Assembly: GCF_002934625.1 (NCBI RefSeq)
Contig: NZ_PTJD01000011.1
Location: forward strand, 1 to 64,000
Direction: 5' to 3'
From: Kineococcus xinjiangensis
GTDB taxonomy: Bacteria > Actinomycetota > Actinomycetes > Actinomycetales > Kineococcaceae
Length of the DNA stretch: 64,000 nt
Positions 9,057-17,997 of the stretch are shown one piece after another. Under the pieces are notes generated by a model. That model was not told where the DNA came from. It was given only the letters and a program-made list of their open reading frames with translations, and did not search any database. The first letter of the stretch is position 1. Each line of letters starts with the position of its first letter. The translations under genes were made by a program, and so were the position numbers.

Positions 9057-9848
9057 TCAGAACCGGCGGTTCGCGAGCACGGGCACCACGGCGCGCGCCG
9101 AGGTCACCTCGTCGAGGTCCACGTCCACCACGAGCAGGTCCGGCCCCTCCCCCAGCCGGGCCCGCACCTCGCCCAGCGGCGACACGACGAGGCTGTTCCC
9201 GACGCCGGTCGGCGCCCCGCCCCGCTCGGGAGCGCCCGTGGTGGCCGGGTCCGCCTGCCCGCACGCGACGACGAACGTCGTGGAGTCCAGGGCCCGGGCC
9301 CGGGCGAGGACCTCCCACTGCTCCACCTTGCCCGGCCCCGCCCCCCAGGAGGCCGCGACGACGCTGATGAGCGCCCCCCGGTCGGCCAGCGCCTGGAACA
9401 GCCCGGGGAAGCGGACGTCGTAGCAGGTGGTGAGCCCGACGGGCACCCCGTCGACCTCCACGAGGACGGGGTCGAAACCGGGTGCGACGGTGCGCGACTC
9501 CTGGAACCCGAACGCGTCGAAGAGGTGGACCTTGTCGTAGTGGGCCTCCACACCGCCGCCGGTGACGAGGAGGGTGTTGCGCACGCGGTCGGCGTCGGCG
9601 GGGGTGAACATCCCGGCGACCACGGTGACGCCGTGCTCGGTGGCGATGTCGCGCACCGCCTGCGCCCAGGGGCCGTCGAGGGGCTCGGCGACCGGGCGCA
9701 GCGGCACGCCGAAGCAGCACATGGTGGCCTCGGGGAGCACGACGAGGCGGGCTCCGCGGGCGGCGGCCGCCGTGACGGCGTCGCGGAGGAGTTCCAGGTT
9801 GGCGGCGGGGTCGGGCGTGGACGCGATCTGGGCGAGGGCGATGCGCAC
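9057..9848 (-). CDS. Nitrilase-superfamily carbon-nitrogen hydrolase
   Basis: The 263-residue enzyme is of normal length for a single-domain C-N hydrolase. The catalytic triad is visible: Glu in LVVLPEATM (about residue 40), Lys in HYDKVHLFD and Cys in LTTCYDVRFP. The sequence around them (KVHLFDAFGFQES, CYDVRFPGLFQAL, VVAASWGAG) most resembles the Nit1/Nit2 group, which includes deaminated glutathione amidase and omega-amidases. Substrate cannot be fixed from sequence alone. It lies between the phosphatase gene and the giant surface protein with no overlap to either. Confidence 0.9.
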   Translation of the reverse strand: MRIALAQIASTPDPAANLELLRDAVTAAAARGARLVVLPEATMCCFGVPLRPVAEPLDGPWAQAVRDIATEHGVTVVAGMFTPADADRVRNTLLVTGGGVEAHYDKVHLFDAFGFQESRTVAPGFDPVLVEVDGVPVGLTTCYDVRFPGLFQALADRGALISVVAASWGAGPGKVEQWEVLARARALDSTTFVVACGQADPATTGAPERGGAPTGVGNSLVVSPLGEVRARLGEGPDLLVVDVDLDEVTSARAVVPVLANRRF

Positions 9849-9906
9849 GCCGCCAGCGTGCCACCGCGGGTGGCGGGGCGCGTGGGGTGGGTGGCGTGTT
9901 CTCGGC

Positions 9907-12900
9907 TCAGTCCCGCAGCAGCCCGGCGACGTCGTCCAGGACGCGCTCGCTGACGCGGCCCTCCCCGCCGAAGACGAAACCCTTCCGCACGCGGGCCGGG
10001 CCGGTGTTCAGCGCGGTGATCGCCTCGCGGGCGGTCGTCTCGAGCTCGTCGCGCGGGGTCAGCAGCAGCGGCCCGCCGTAGCTGCCCATGGCCGCGGCGC
10101 CGACGAGGGCGTCGGGCCAGTCGACCCCGGTGGCCACCCCGACGGAGCGCACGGGCGTGGTGGCGCCGAACCGGGCCGCGACCCGGCGGGCGGTGTCGTA
10201 GCGGTCGCGGCCGACGATGGCGCGGGCGGCGGCCGCGGGCACGGCGCGGGCGGCGGGGCCGCCGACGGGGATGACGCGGTTGTGCTGCGGGTCGTGCGCG
10301 TCGAGGTAGGCGCGGGTGGCGGGGCCGAGGTCCTCGCCCTGGGTGAGGAGGACGATCCCGCCGGAGTGCGCGGCGAGCGCGGAGACGGCCATCCCGTCGG
10401 GGAAGTCGAGGCCGGTGGCGAGGTAGATGGGGCCGTCGTCGCCGCGGCCGCGCACCGAGTCTGCGATCCGCACGGCGGTCTCGAACCGGTCGGCCCCGCC
10501 GAGCCGCACGAGGTTGTAGGTGCCGTCGAGGCTCTGGAGCCGGGCCTGGACGTCCTGGGAGAGGGCGCCGTGGAGGCCGAGGAGGTAGACGGTGCCGCCG
10601 GGGGCGACGATGCGCCGGATCTCCGCGGCGACGTCGGCGTCGAGCTGCTCACCGGGGGTGAGGAGCAGGGGGCCGCGGACCTGCCCGGCGAGGCGGGCAC
10701 CGGCGATGGCGTCGGCGAAGCGCGCCGAGGTGGCGACGACGGCCGCGGCGGCGCGGCGGTCCTCGGGGAAGGCGTCGCGGGAGACGGCGACGGCGGTGCC
10801 GACCCGGTTCAGGCCGCCGATGCGTTCCACGGGCCCGGGGGCGGGCGTCGGGGCGGGGGTCGGGGTCAGCACCACCACGGGCGGGTTCACCACCACCACG
10901 GGCGGGTTCACCACCACGGGCGGGTTCACCACGACCGGCGGGTTCACCACGACCGGCGGGTTCACCACCATGGGCGGGTTCACCACGACGGTGGGGTCGA
11001 CGACGACGTCGACCCAGGAGTCGGCGGTGAGGCCGGCGGCGTCGGTGACCCGGTAGGGGAAGGAGAAGGTGCCGGTGGAGTTCAACGCCGGCATGTAGGT
11101 GAAGGTGCCGTCCGGGGCGACCACGACAGTGCCGCTCACGGGGTCGGCCAGCTTGACGGCCGTGAGCTGGAACCCGGCGTCACCGAGCAGCACGTTCCCG
11201 GACACGGGCGTTCCCCCGGAAGTGGTGACGGTGTCGCGGGCGGCGGTCGGGGTGACGACGACGTCGACGCGGGCGGTGGTGGTGCGGCCGGCGGAGTCGA
11301 GGATCTGGTAGGTGAAGGAGTCACGGCCGGACCAGCCCGGAGCGGGCAGGTAGCTGAACGCCCCGTCGGCGCCGAAGGTGAGGGTTCCGCTGGTGGGACC
11401 GGTGAGCCTCGCGGCAGTGGGCCCCGTCCCGGTGTCGTTGGTCAGCACGTTGCCCGAGACGGCGACCCCCACGGTCGTGGTGGCCGTGTCGTCGACCGCC
11501 ACCGGCGGAGGCCCCATGACGACGGGGTTGACGACGGGGTCGACGACGATGACGACCTGGGAGTCGGCGGTGAGGTTGGCGTGGTCGGTGACCCGGTAGG
11601 AGATGAAGTCCGTGCCGGTGAAGTTCGCCGCCGGGGTGTAGGTGAAGGTGCCGTCCGCGGCGAACACGACGGTGCCGTTGCCGGGGCCGGCCAGCGTCGC
11701 AGCCCGGAGCCGGTCGCCGACGTCGTTGGCCAGCACGTTCCCGGAGATGGCGGTTCCCACGGGAGTGGTCACGGTGTCGCGGGCCGCGACCGGGTCGACC
11801 ACCACGTCGACGCGGGCGCTGGCCGTGTGCCCTGCGGCGTCCGTGATCTGGTAGGTGAAGGAGTCCCGCCCGGACCAGCCCGGACCGGGCAGGTAGTGGA
11901 ACACCCCGTCGGTACCCAGGGTGAGGGTTCCGGAGGTGGGGCGGTCGCGCCCCGTGACGGAGAGCCCCGTCCCGCCGTCGTTGGTCAGCACGTTGCCCGA
12001 GACCGCGGCCCCGGCGATCGTGGTGGCCGTGTCGTTGATCGCCACCGGCGGGGACACCACCACGACGGGCGGGGGGACCACGACGGGGGCGACGACGGGG
12101 TCGACGAAGACGTCGACCTGGGAGTCGGCGGTCAGGCCTGCGGCATCGGTGACCCGGTAGGAGAAGGAGTCCGTGCCGGTGAAGTTCGCCGCCGGGGTGT
12201 AGGTGAAGGTGCCGTCCGCGGCGAACGTGACGGCGCCGTTGCCGGGGCCGGCCAGCGTCGCAGCCCGGAGCCGGTCGCCGGCGTCGTTGGCCAGCACGTT
12301 CCCGGAGACAGCCGTGCCCACCGTGGTGGTGAGGGTGTCGCGGGCGGCTTCAGGCGTGACCACCACGTCGACGCGGGCGGTGGTAGTGCGGCCGGCGGAG
12401 TCGAGGACCTGGTACGTGAACGAGTCCCGCCCGGACCAGCCCGGACCGGGCAGGTAGCTGAACGCCCCGTCGGCACCGAGGGTGAGGGTTCCGGAGGTCG
12501 GGCGGTCGCGCCCCGTGACGGAGAGCCCCGTCCCGGTGTCGTTGGTCAGCACGTTGCCCGAGACCGCGGCCCCGGCGATCGTGGTGACCGTGTCGTCGAC
12601 CGCCACCGGCAGGGGCACCACCACGACGACGTCGACCTGAGAATCGGCGGTCAGGCCGGCGGCGTCGGTGACCCGGTAGGGGAAGGAGTCGGCACCGGTG
12701 AAGTTGGCCGCCGGGGTGTAGGTGAAGGTACCGTCCGGGGCGAACACGACGGTGCCGTGCACGGGGTCGGCGAGCTTCGTGGCCGTGAGCTGGGATCCGG
12801 CGTCGTTGGCCAGCACGTCCCCGGAGACGGGGGTTCCCTCGGAAGTGGTGAGGGCGTCGCGCATGGCGGCGGGATCGACCACCACGTCGACGCGGGCGGT

Positions 12901-14841
12901 GGCGGTGCGGCCGGCGGAGTCGAGGATCTGATAGCTGAAGGAGTCACGGCCTGACCGGCCGGGGGCAGGCACGTAGTCGAACGTCCCGTCGGCGCGCAGG
13001 GTGAGGATTCCGTAGGCGGGGCTGGTGAGCGTCGCGACGGAGAGCCCCGCCCCGGCGTCGTTGCCCAGCACGGTGCCTGAGGCGGTGGCCCCCGCGGTCG
13101 TGGTGACCGCATCGTCGACCGCCACCGGCCTGACCGCGACGTGGACCGTGCCGACGGCGGAGAGGCCGCTGGCGTCGGTGGCGCGGTAGGTGAAGGAGTC
13201 GTCGCCCGACCAGCCGGGGGCCGGGACGTAGGTGAACGCCCCGCCCGCACCGAGGGTGAGGGTGCCGTGGGCCGGGTCGGCGAGCCGCGTCGCGGACAGG
13301 TTCGTGGTGGGGTCGTTGGCGAGGACGTTCCCGCTCACCGGGGCACCGGCGTTCGTGCTGGCGGTGTCCGCGGTGACGACGGGGCCGACGCGGATCCGGA
13401 CGGTTCCGGGGGTGGGCGCGTCCCCGCCGATGTTGGAGGCGGTGTAGGTGAAGGAGTCGGTCCCGGAGAAGCCCGGGTCGGGTGTGTAGGTGTAGGAGCC
13501 GTCGCCGTTCCAGACGAGAGTTCCCCGGCCGGGCCCCGAGACGAGGGTGGCGGTGGTGGGGAGGCCGCTGTCGTTGGCGAGCACCCCCGGGGCCGTGACC
13601 ACGACGGCGTTCCCCGTGCTCGTGGTCGCCATGTCGTCGACCAGGTTCGGCGGGGCCGGCGTGAGCCGCAGGGTGATGGTGACGATGCCGCCCGTGGAGG
13701 TGAGGTTGTCCCGGTCGCGCACCGTGTAGGTGAAGGTGTCCGCGTCCGTGGGGCTGGTGTTGGTGTAGACGTAGGAACCATCCGGGTTCACGGTGACGGT
13801 GCCGTGGCCGGGCTGGCTGTAGCTCTCGATGACGAGGTTGCGCCCGAGGTCGTTGGCGAGCAGTCCCGGAGCCGCGACGGTGAGGGTCCCGCCGAGCTGG
13901 ATGGTGACGGTGTTGACGACCGGGGCGGGGCTGACGGTGACGGTGACCGTGGCAGTGGCGGTGACGCCCGTGGGGTCCGTCGCGGTGTACGTGAAGGAGT
14001 CGACGCCGGAGAACCCGGCGGTCGGGGTGTAGGCGATGCGCCCGTTCGACTGGACGGCGGCGATGCCGTGGGCGGGGGCGCTGCGGACGGTCGCGGTCAG
14101 GGTCGTGCCCAGGTCGTTGCCGAGGACGTCGACGGTGACGGGGGTGCCCGCGGTGGTGGTGGCGATGTCGTCGGCCGCGCGCGGGTTGATGGTGAGGCTC
14201 ACGACGGCGTCGGCGGTGAGCTGCGCGGCGTCGGTGACGCGGTAGGTGAAGGAGAACCGCCCGGACGCGCCGGGGGCGGGGACGTACGAGAACGAGCCGT
14301 TGGGGGCGAGGACCACGGTGCCGCGCGCGGGCTGCGTGAGCAGGGTGGCGACGAGCCCGACGCCGCGGTCGTTGGCGAGGACGCCGTCGGCCACGTCGGT
14401 GGCGATGTTCGGTGCGATGCCGTCGGAGCCGAGGGCGGTGGTGTAGGTGTCGTCCACCGCGGAGGGCCCGACGACGATCGTCACGGTGGCGTCGCTCTTC
14501 TGACCGAAGCCGTTGTTGCGGACCGAGTAGCCGAAGGAGTCGGCTCCGGAGAACCCGGGCCTCGGGGTGTAGGTGAAGGAGCCGTCCCCGTTGACGACGA
14601 CTGTGCCGTTCGACGGGTTGGTCCTCGGCTCCGCCACGAGGTTCGTGCCGGTGTCGTTGACGAGGACGCCGCGCGCGGGCACGACCAGCGGGGTGCCGGC
14701 GCGGGTGGAGTAGGAGTCCGGTGCCGCGACGGGCGCGGCTGCGGCGGCGGCGCTGGTGGCCCACGGCACCGTCGTGGCGGCGAGCAGGAACGTGGTGGTC
14801 GCGGTGGTGGCGGCCACGACGCGGCGGGTGCGGTGCGGCAC
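9907..14841 (-). CDS. Giant surface protein: 14 cadherin-like repeats plus CWB2
   Basis: The 1644-residue secreted protein has a signal peptide ending in an Ala-rich run. About 14 tandem Ig/cadherin-like units of 85-100 residues follow (tandem-95 type). Each opens like AVDDTATTTAGxxVSGNVL-ND and contains GTLTFGADGAFSYLPAPGWSGRDSFTYQ. Then comes a (N/V)PPVVV linker and three C-terminal cell-wall-binding-2 repeats (RIGGLNRVGTAVAVSRDAFP ..., RLGGADRFETAVRIAD ..., RAIVGRDRYDTARRVA). CWB2 repeats bind secondary wall polymers, so the repeats probably project as a stalk or adhesin. I chose GTG 14841 because GGGGGAGGG sits just before it; a GTG 18 bases upstream has no such site. Calcium-binding acidic motifs (VDD, RDT) recur at repeat starts. 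Confidence 0.92.
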   Translation of the reverse strand: MPHRTRRVVAATTATTTFLLAATTVPWATSAAAAAAPVAAPDSYSTRAGTPLVVPARGVLVNDTGTNLVAEPRTNPSNGTVVVNGDGSFTYTPRPGFSGADSFGYSVRNNGFGQKSDATVTIVVGPSAVDDTYTTALGSDGIAPNIATDVADGVLANDRGVGLVATLLTQPARGTVVLAPNGSFSYVPAPGASGRFSFTYRVTDAAQLTADAVVSLTINPRAADDIATTTAGTPVTVDVLGNDLGTTLTATVRSAPAHGIAAVQSNGRIAYTPTAGFSGVDSFTYTATDPTGVTATATVTVTVSPAPVVNTVTIQLGGTLTVAAPGLLANDLGRNLVIESYSQPGHGTVTVNPDGSYVYTNTSPTDADTFTYTVRDRDNLTSTGGIVTITLRLTPAPPNLVDDMATTSTGNAVVVTAPGVLANDSGLPTTATLVSGPGRGTLVWNGDGSYTYTPDPGFSGTDSFTYTASNIGGDAPTPGTVRIRVGPVVTADTASTNAGAPVSGNVLANDPTTNLSATRLADPAHGTLTLGAGGAFTYVPAPGWSGDDSFTYRATDASGLSAVGTVHVAVRPVAVDDAVTTTAGATASGTVLGNDAGAGLSVATLTSPAYGILTLRADGTFDYVPAPGRSGRDSFSYQILDSAGRTATARVDVVVDPAAMRDALTTSEGTPVSGDVLANDAGSQLTATKLADPVHGTVVFAPDGTFTYTPAANFTGADSFPYRVTDAAGLTADSQVDVVVVVPLPVAVDDTVTTIAGAAVSGNVLTNDTGTGLSVTGRDRPTSGTLTLGADGAFSYLPGPGWSGRDSFTYQVLDSAGRTTTARVDVVVTPEAARDTLTTTVGTAVSGNVLANDAGDRLRAATLAGPGNGAVTFAADGTFTYTPAANFTGTDSFSYRVTDAAGLTADSQVDVFVDPVVAPVVVPPPVVVVSPPVAINDTATTIAGAAVSGNVLTNDGGTGLSVTGRDRPTSGTLTLGTDGVFHYLPGPGWSGRDSFTYQITDAAGHTASARVDVVVDPVAARDTVTTPVGTAISGNVLANDVGDRLRAATLAGPGNGTVVFAADGTFTYTPAANFTGTDFISYRVTDHANLTADSQVVIVVDPVVNPVVMGPPPVAVDDTATTTVGVAVSGNVLTNDTGTGPTAARLTGPTSGTLTFGADGAFSYLPAPGWSGRDSFTYQILDSAGRTTTARVDVVVTPTAARDTVTTSGGTPVSGNVLLGDAGFQLTAVKLADPVSGTVVVAPDGTFTYMPALNSTGTFSFPYRVTDAAGLTADSWVDVVVDPTVVVNPPMVVNPPVVVNPPVVVNPPVVVNPPVVVVNPPVVVLTPTPAPTPAPGPVERIGGLNRVGTAVAVSRDAFPEDRRAAAAVVATSARFADAIAGARLAGQVRGPLLLTPGEQLDADVAAEIRRIVAPGGTVYLLGLHGALSQDVQARLQSLDGTYNLVRLGGADRFETAVRIADSVRGRGDDGPIYLATGLDFPDGMAVSALAAHSGGIVLLTQGEDLGPATRAYLDAHDPQHNRVIPVGGPAARAVPAAAARAIVGRDRYDTARRVAARFGATTPVRSVGVATGVDWPDALVGAAAMGSYGGPLLLTPRDELETTAREAITALNTGPARVRKGFVFGGEGRVSERVLDDVAGLLRD
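10868..10990 (-). repeat. 18-21-base tandem repeat encoding the PPVVVN linker
   Basis: About seven tandem copies of an 18-base unit (around ACCACGGGCGGGTTCACC, twice lengthened to 21) lie inside the giant surface gene and encode the NPPVVV linker between the stalk repeats and the wall-binding domain. The unit length is a multiple of three, so copy-number change would lengthen or shorten the linker without a frameshift. Confidence 0.9.
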
Positions 14842-14897
14842 GGGCCCTCCCCCTCTCACGGTTCCAGTCGCTTCGCAGGTCGTCGGATCCGGCCGGG

Positions 14898-14911
14898 CGG
14901 CTCTTGAGCCG
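14898..14911. terminator. Short palindrome in the intergenic gap
   Basis: CGGCTC-TT-GAGCCG (extendable by one G-C pair) lies between the two large CWB2 genes. It could end the upstream transcript. The stem is short and the loop only two bases, so support is weak. Confidence 0.3.
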
Positions 14912-14979
14912 CGAGGGAACCGGTTGCGGCAGACGGGTGACGGACGCCCTCCGTTCGCCGCGCCCGTCCGCCCGGCGCG

Positions 14980-17820
14980 TCAGCGCGGCAGGAGCCCGCG
15001 CACCTCGTCGATCACCCGCGGGTCGATGGCGTCCTCACCGCCGAACACGAGGGCGCGGCGCACCCCGTCTCCCGCCGTGAGGCCGGCCATCGCCCGGCGC
15101 GTCGAGGGGTCGAGCGTCCCTGCGGGGGTCAGCAGCAGCGGGCCTCCGTAGGCGCTCATGGCCGCGGCCCCGACGAGCGCGTCGGGCCAGGTGGCCCCGG
15201 TGGCGATGCCGACGACGCGGGGCGCGGGTGCTGCACGGGCTCCGGTGACGGCCGATGCGGGCGCGGTGAACCGGAGGGCGAGGAGCCGGGCGGTGTCGTA
15301 GCGGTCGGCACCGACGACGGCGCGCCCGGCGGCGGCGGGGAACGCCCGGGCGGCGACCCCACCGACGGGCACGACCCGGTCGCCGGTGGGGTCGTGCACC
15401 GCGAGGTGGGCGCGGGTGGTCTCGGGCATCCGCTCGCCGTCGGTCAGCAGCACCACGCCCCCGGAGTGCGCGGCGAGCGCGGCCACCGTCAGCCCGTCGG
15501 GGAAGTCGGTGCCGGAGGCCAGGTAGGCCGGGCCGCGGTCGCCGTGCGCGCGCAGGCGCTCGGCGATGGCGGTGGCGGTCTCGTAGCGGTCGGCCCCGCC
15601 GACGCGGACGATGCGGTAGCCGCCGTCCAGCCGCTCGACGGCGGCGTGGACCTGCGCGGAGAGGGCGCTCTCCCCGCCGAGGAGGTAGACCGTGCCGCCG
15701 GGGGTGACGACGCGGCGCAGCTCCTCGGCGACGGCGGGGTGGAGCTCCTCGGCGGGGTTGAGGAGCAGGGGGGCGCGCAGGTGCCCGGCGAGGCGCGCGC
15801 CGCCGATGGAGTCGGCGAAGCGGGCGGAGGTGGCGAGGACGGCCGCGGTGGCGGCGCGGGGTGCGGGGAAGGCGTCGCGGGTGACGGTGACGCCGGTGGT
15901 GACCCGGTCGGGGCCGCCGAGGCGCCCCACGGGTGCGGGAGTGGGCGTGGGCGCCGCGGTGACGTGGACGTCGACGAAGCCGGTGTCGTCGCCCGGGTCC
16001 GGGTCGGCGGTGTCGCTGGAGAGGATCCCGGCGACCGCGGTGAGCGTGCCCGGCGCGGAGGGGGTGAGCGTCACGTCGAGGGTGGCGGTGGCGCCGGCGG
16101 CGAGCACGGGGATCTGCCAGGTGCCGTTCCCGCTGTCGTAGCTGCCGGTGGTGGGCACCGCGGAGCCGAGGGTCGTGCCGGCGGGAGCGAGGTGGCGCAC
16201 CTGGACGGTGCGCGCGTCGGACGGGCCGGCGTTGGTGACGGCGACGCTCAGTCGCAGCGACTGCCCGGGCCGCACGTGCGGGGTGGCCGTGCCGACGCTC
16301 ACGGCGAGGCCGGCGGAGGCCGTCACGGCGGCGGTCGTCGAGGCGGTGCCGTCGCCGGGGCCGGGGTCGTGCGTGGCGCTCGTGACCGCGGCCGAGGCGG
16401 TGTGCGCGGATCCCGGCACGGCGTCGGCGGGGACGGTGCCCGTGACGGTGGCCGTCCGGGTGCCCCCGGAGGCCACGGTGGGGTAGTCGCAGGTGGCGGT
16501 GGTGCCCGCGACGGCGCACGTCCCGCCGGGGGAGGCCGCCGTGACGGAGGTGACGCCGACGGGGAGCTGGGTGGTCAGCCGCGCGGCGGTGGCGGTGCTG
16601 GGACCGGCGTTGGTGAGGGTGGCGCTGTACTCGACGGGGCGGCCGGCGACGACGTCGGTGCTGGTCCGGGTGATGCCCGCGGCGAGGTCGGCCATCGCCT
16701 CGATCGCGGTGGACGCCTCGTTCGAGGTGGACGTGGAGGTGTTGCCGGAGAGGCTGTCCCGGAACTGCGTGGTGGCGTCGTTGACGAGGGTGGTCTCGAG
16801 GGCGGCGGCGTCCACGCGCACCTGGTACGAGAAGCCGCGGCTCTCCCCCGCCGGGAGGGAACCGCCCGCCGAGGCCGTGGCGCCCTGCCCGACGCGGACG
16901 CGGACCGTGCGGGTGCCGGCGTCGTACTCGCCGGTGTCGTCGCCCGCGCCGTCGGTGAGGACGGCCGGGGTGCCGCCCGCCAGCGACCGCAGGGAGCCGG
17001 GCACGAACGTGGTGTGCGCCGGCAGCGCGTCGGTCAGGACGCTGAGCTGGGCGGGGTTGCCGCCGTCGTTGCGGGCGGTGACGGTGTAGGTGAGGACGTC
17101 ACCCACCCTGGCCGTGGAGGTGGCGGTGGGCGTGGCGACGGCCGTCTCGGTGACGACGCAGGCGCCGGTGCCGAAGGAGATGCTGTCGAGGAAGTTGCCC
17201 TGGATGGGGTCGTTGTACGCCGCCGACACGGCCTCGAAGGCGAACCGGGTGACGGTCTGCCCCGGTGGGACCGTGTAGAGCCCGGAGTGGGTGCCCCAGG
17301 CGCTCGTCCCGTCGCTGGAGGTCCCCTGGCTGGCGAGGGTGCCGCCCGGGGCGCCGATCAGCACCCTCATGACGTCCTGCACGTTCAGCTGGTAGAGGCG
17401 TCCGCGGTGCTGGAGCTCCCAGCGCAGCGACTGCCCCGGGGTGGTGGCGACGTCCTGGTAGAGCGTCGACGGCATGTTCGCGTTCAGCTCGGCCCACTGG
17501 TTCCCGGACCCGGCCGCGAAGACCGTCCCGCGCCAGTCCGTGAACGAGCCGCGCCAGATCTCGATCTCGCCGTCGGAGGCCGTCGTGCTCCAGCCGGGCA
17601 CGTCGGCCTGGGGCAGGAGCTTGTAGGTGTTGTTGTTCCCGATCGGGTCCTCGAAGCCGCCGTTGACGAGGGCGACGGTGGAGCTGCACGCGACGGGGCT
17701 CTGCGCGGCGGTGGCGGGGACGGCGGGCACGGCGAGCAGGGCGGCGCCGAGCGCGGCGGTGAGTGCGGCGGCGACCCCGGGGCGCGTGGTTGGGGTGCAC
17801 CGCGCCTTCCTGCTCGCCAC
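14980..17820 (-). CDS. Secreted DUF11/CWB2 surface protein
   Basis: The 946-residue product has a signal peptide (LTAALGAALLAVPAVPATAAQ). An N-terminal domain rich in aromatic residues follows (VNGGFEDPIGNNNTYKLLP, VPGWSTT, WAELNANMPSTLYQDV), resembling carbohydrate-binding-like surface modules. Next come about three DUF11-type domains (TYTVTARNDGGNPAQL; EYSATLTNAGPSTATAARL; LSVAVTNAGPSDARTV). The protein ends in three CWB2 repeats (RLGGPDRVTTGVTVTRDAFP, RVGGADRYETATAIAE, RAVVGADRYDTARLLA). It is therefore an exported wall-attached protein, perhaps structural or adhesive. A strong ribosome-binding site (AGGGGGAGATC) precedes GTG 17820. It has the same C-terminal anchor arrangement as its downstream neighbour. 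Confidence 0.9.
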   Translation of the reverse strand: MASRKARCTPTTRPGVAAALTAALGAALLAVPAVPATAAQSPVACSSTVALVNGGFEDPIGNNNTYKLLPQADVPGWSTTASDGEIEIWRGSFTDWRGTVFAAGSGNQWAELNANMPSTLYQDVATTPGQSLRWELQHRGRLYQLNVQDVMRVLIGAPGGTLASQGTSSDGTSAWGTHSGLYTVPPGQTVTRFAFEAVSAAYNDPIQGNFLDSISFGTGACVVTETAVATPTATSTARVGDVLTYTVTARNDGGNPAQLSVLTDALPAHTTFVPGSLRSLAGGTPAVLTDGAGDDTGEYDAGTRTVRVRVGQGATASAGGSLPAGESRGFSYQVRVDAAALETTLVNDATTQFRDSLSGNTSTSTSNEASTAIEAMADLAAGITRTSTDVVAGRPVEYSATLTNAGPSTATAARLTTQLPVGVTSVTAASPGGTCAVAGTTATCDYPTVASGGTRTATVTGTVPADAVPGSAHTASAAVTSATHDPGPGDGTASTTAAVTASAGLAVSVGTATPHVRPGQSLRLSVAVTNAGPSDARTVQVRHLAPAGTTLGSAVPTTGSYDSGNGTWQIPVLAAGATATLDVTLTPSAPGTLTAVAGILSSDTADPDPGDDTGFVDVHVTAAPTPTPAPVGRLGGPDRVTTGVTVTRDAFPAPRAATAAVLATSARFADSIGGARLAGHLRAPLLLNPAEELHPAVAEELRRVVTPGGTVYLLGGESALSAQVHAAVERLDGGYRIVRVGGADRYETATAIAERLRAHGDRGPAYLASGTDFPDGLTVAALAAHSGGVVLLTDGERMPETTRAHLAVHDPTGDRVVPVGGVAARAFPAAAGRAVVGADRYDTARLLALRFTAPASAVTGARAAPAPRVVGIATGATWPDALVGAAAMSAYGGPLLLTPAGTLDPSTRRAMAGLTAGDGVRRALVFGGEDAIDPRVIDEVRGLLPR

Positions 17821-17997
17821 GTCGATCTCCCCCTGCTCAGCGCTCTTCCCTGCCTCCCTTCGTGCGTCGACCAGTCGAGCGCCGGACCACAGGGGGTCTC
17901 ATGCGGATGGCGGACCGCCGGGGCGGGTGATGTGGGCCACAGCCCACGGTGGACGCCCGCACGCGGAACCACCGGCCCCGCCCGGCGTCCGATCCCC

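Noticed and set aside
10868-10990. Regularly spaced repeats resembling a small CRISPR array
   Set aside because: The units are 18-21 bases without spacers, are in frame and encode the PPVVVN linker; no cas genes are nearby.
9562-12954. Very long open frame on the plus strand (over 1100 codons) across the giant surface gene
   Set aside because: It is antisense to a gene with a clear signal peptide, repeats and CWB2 domains. Its conceptual protein is low-complexity Gly/Val/Asp, as expected from high GC at codon positions.
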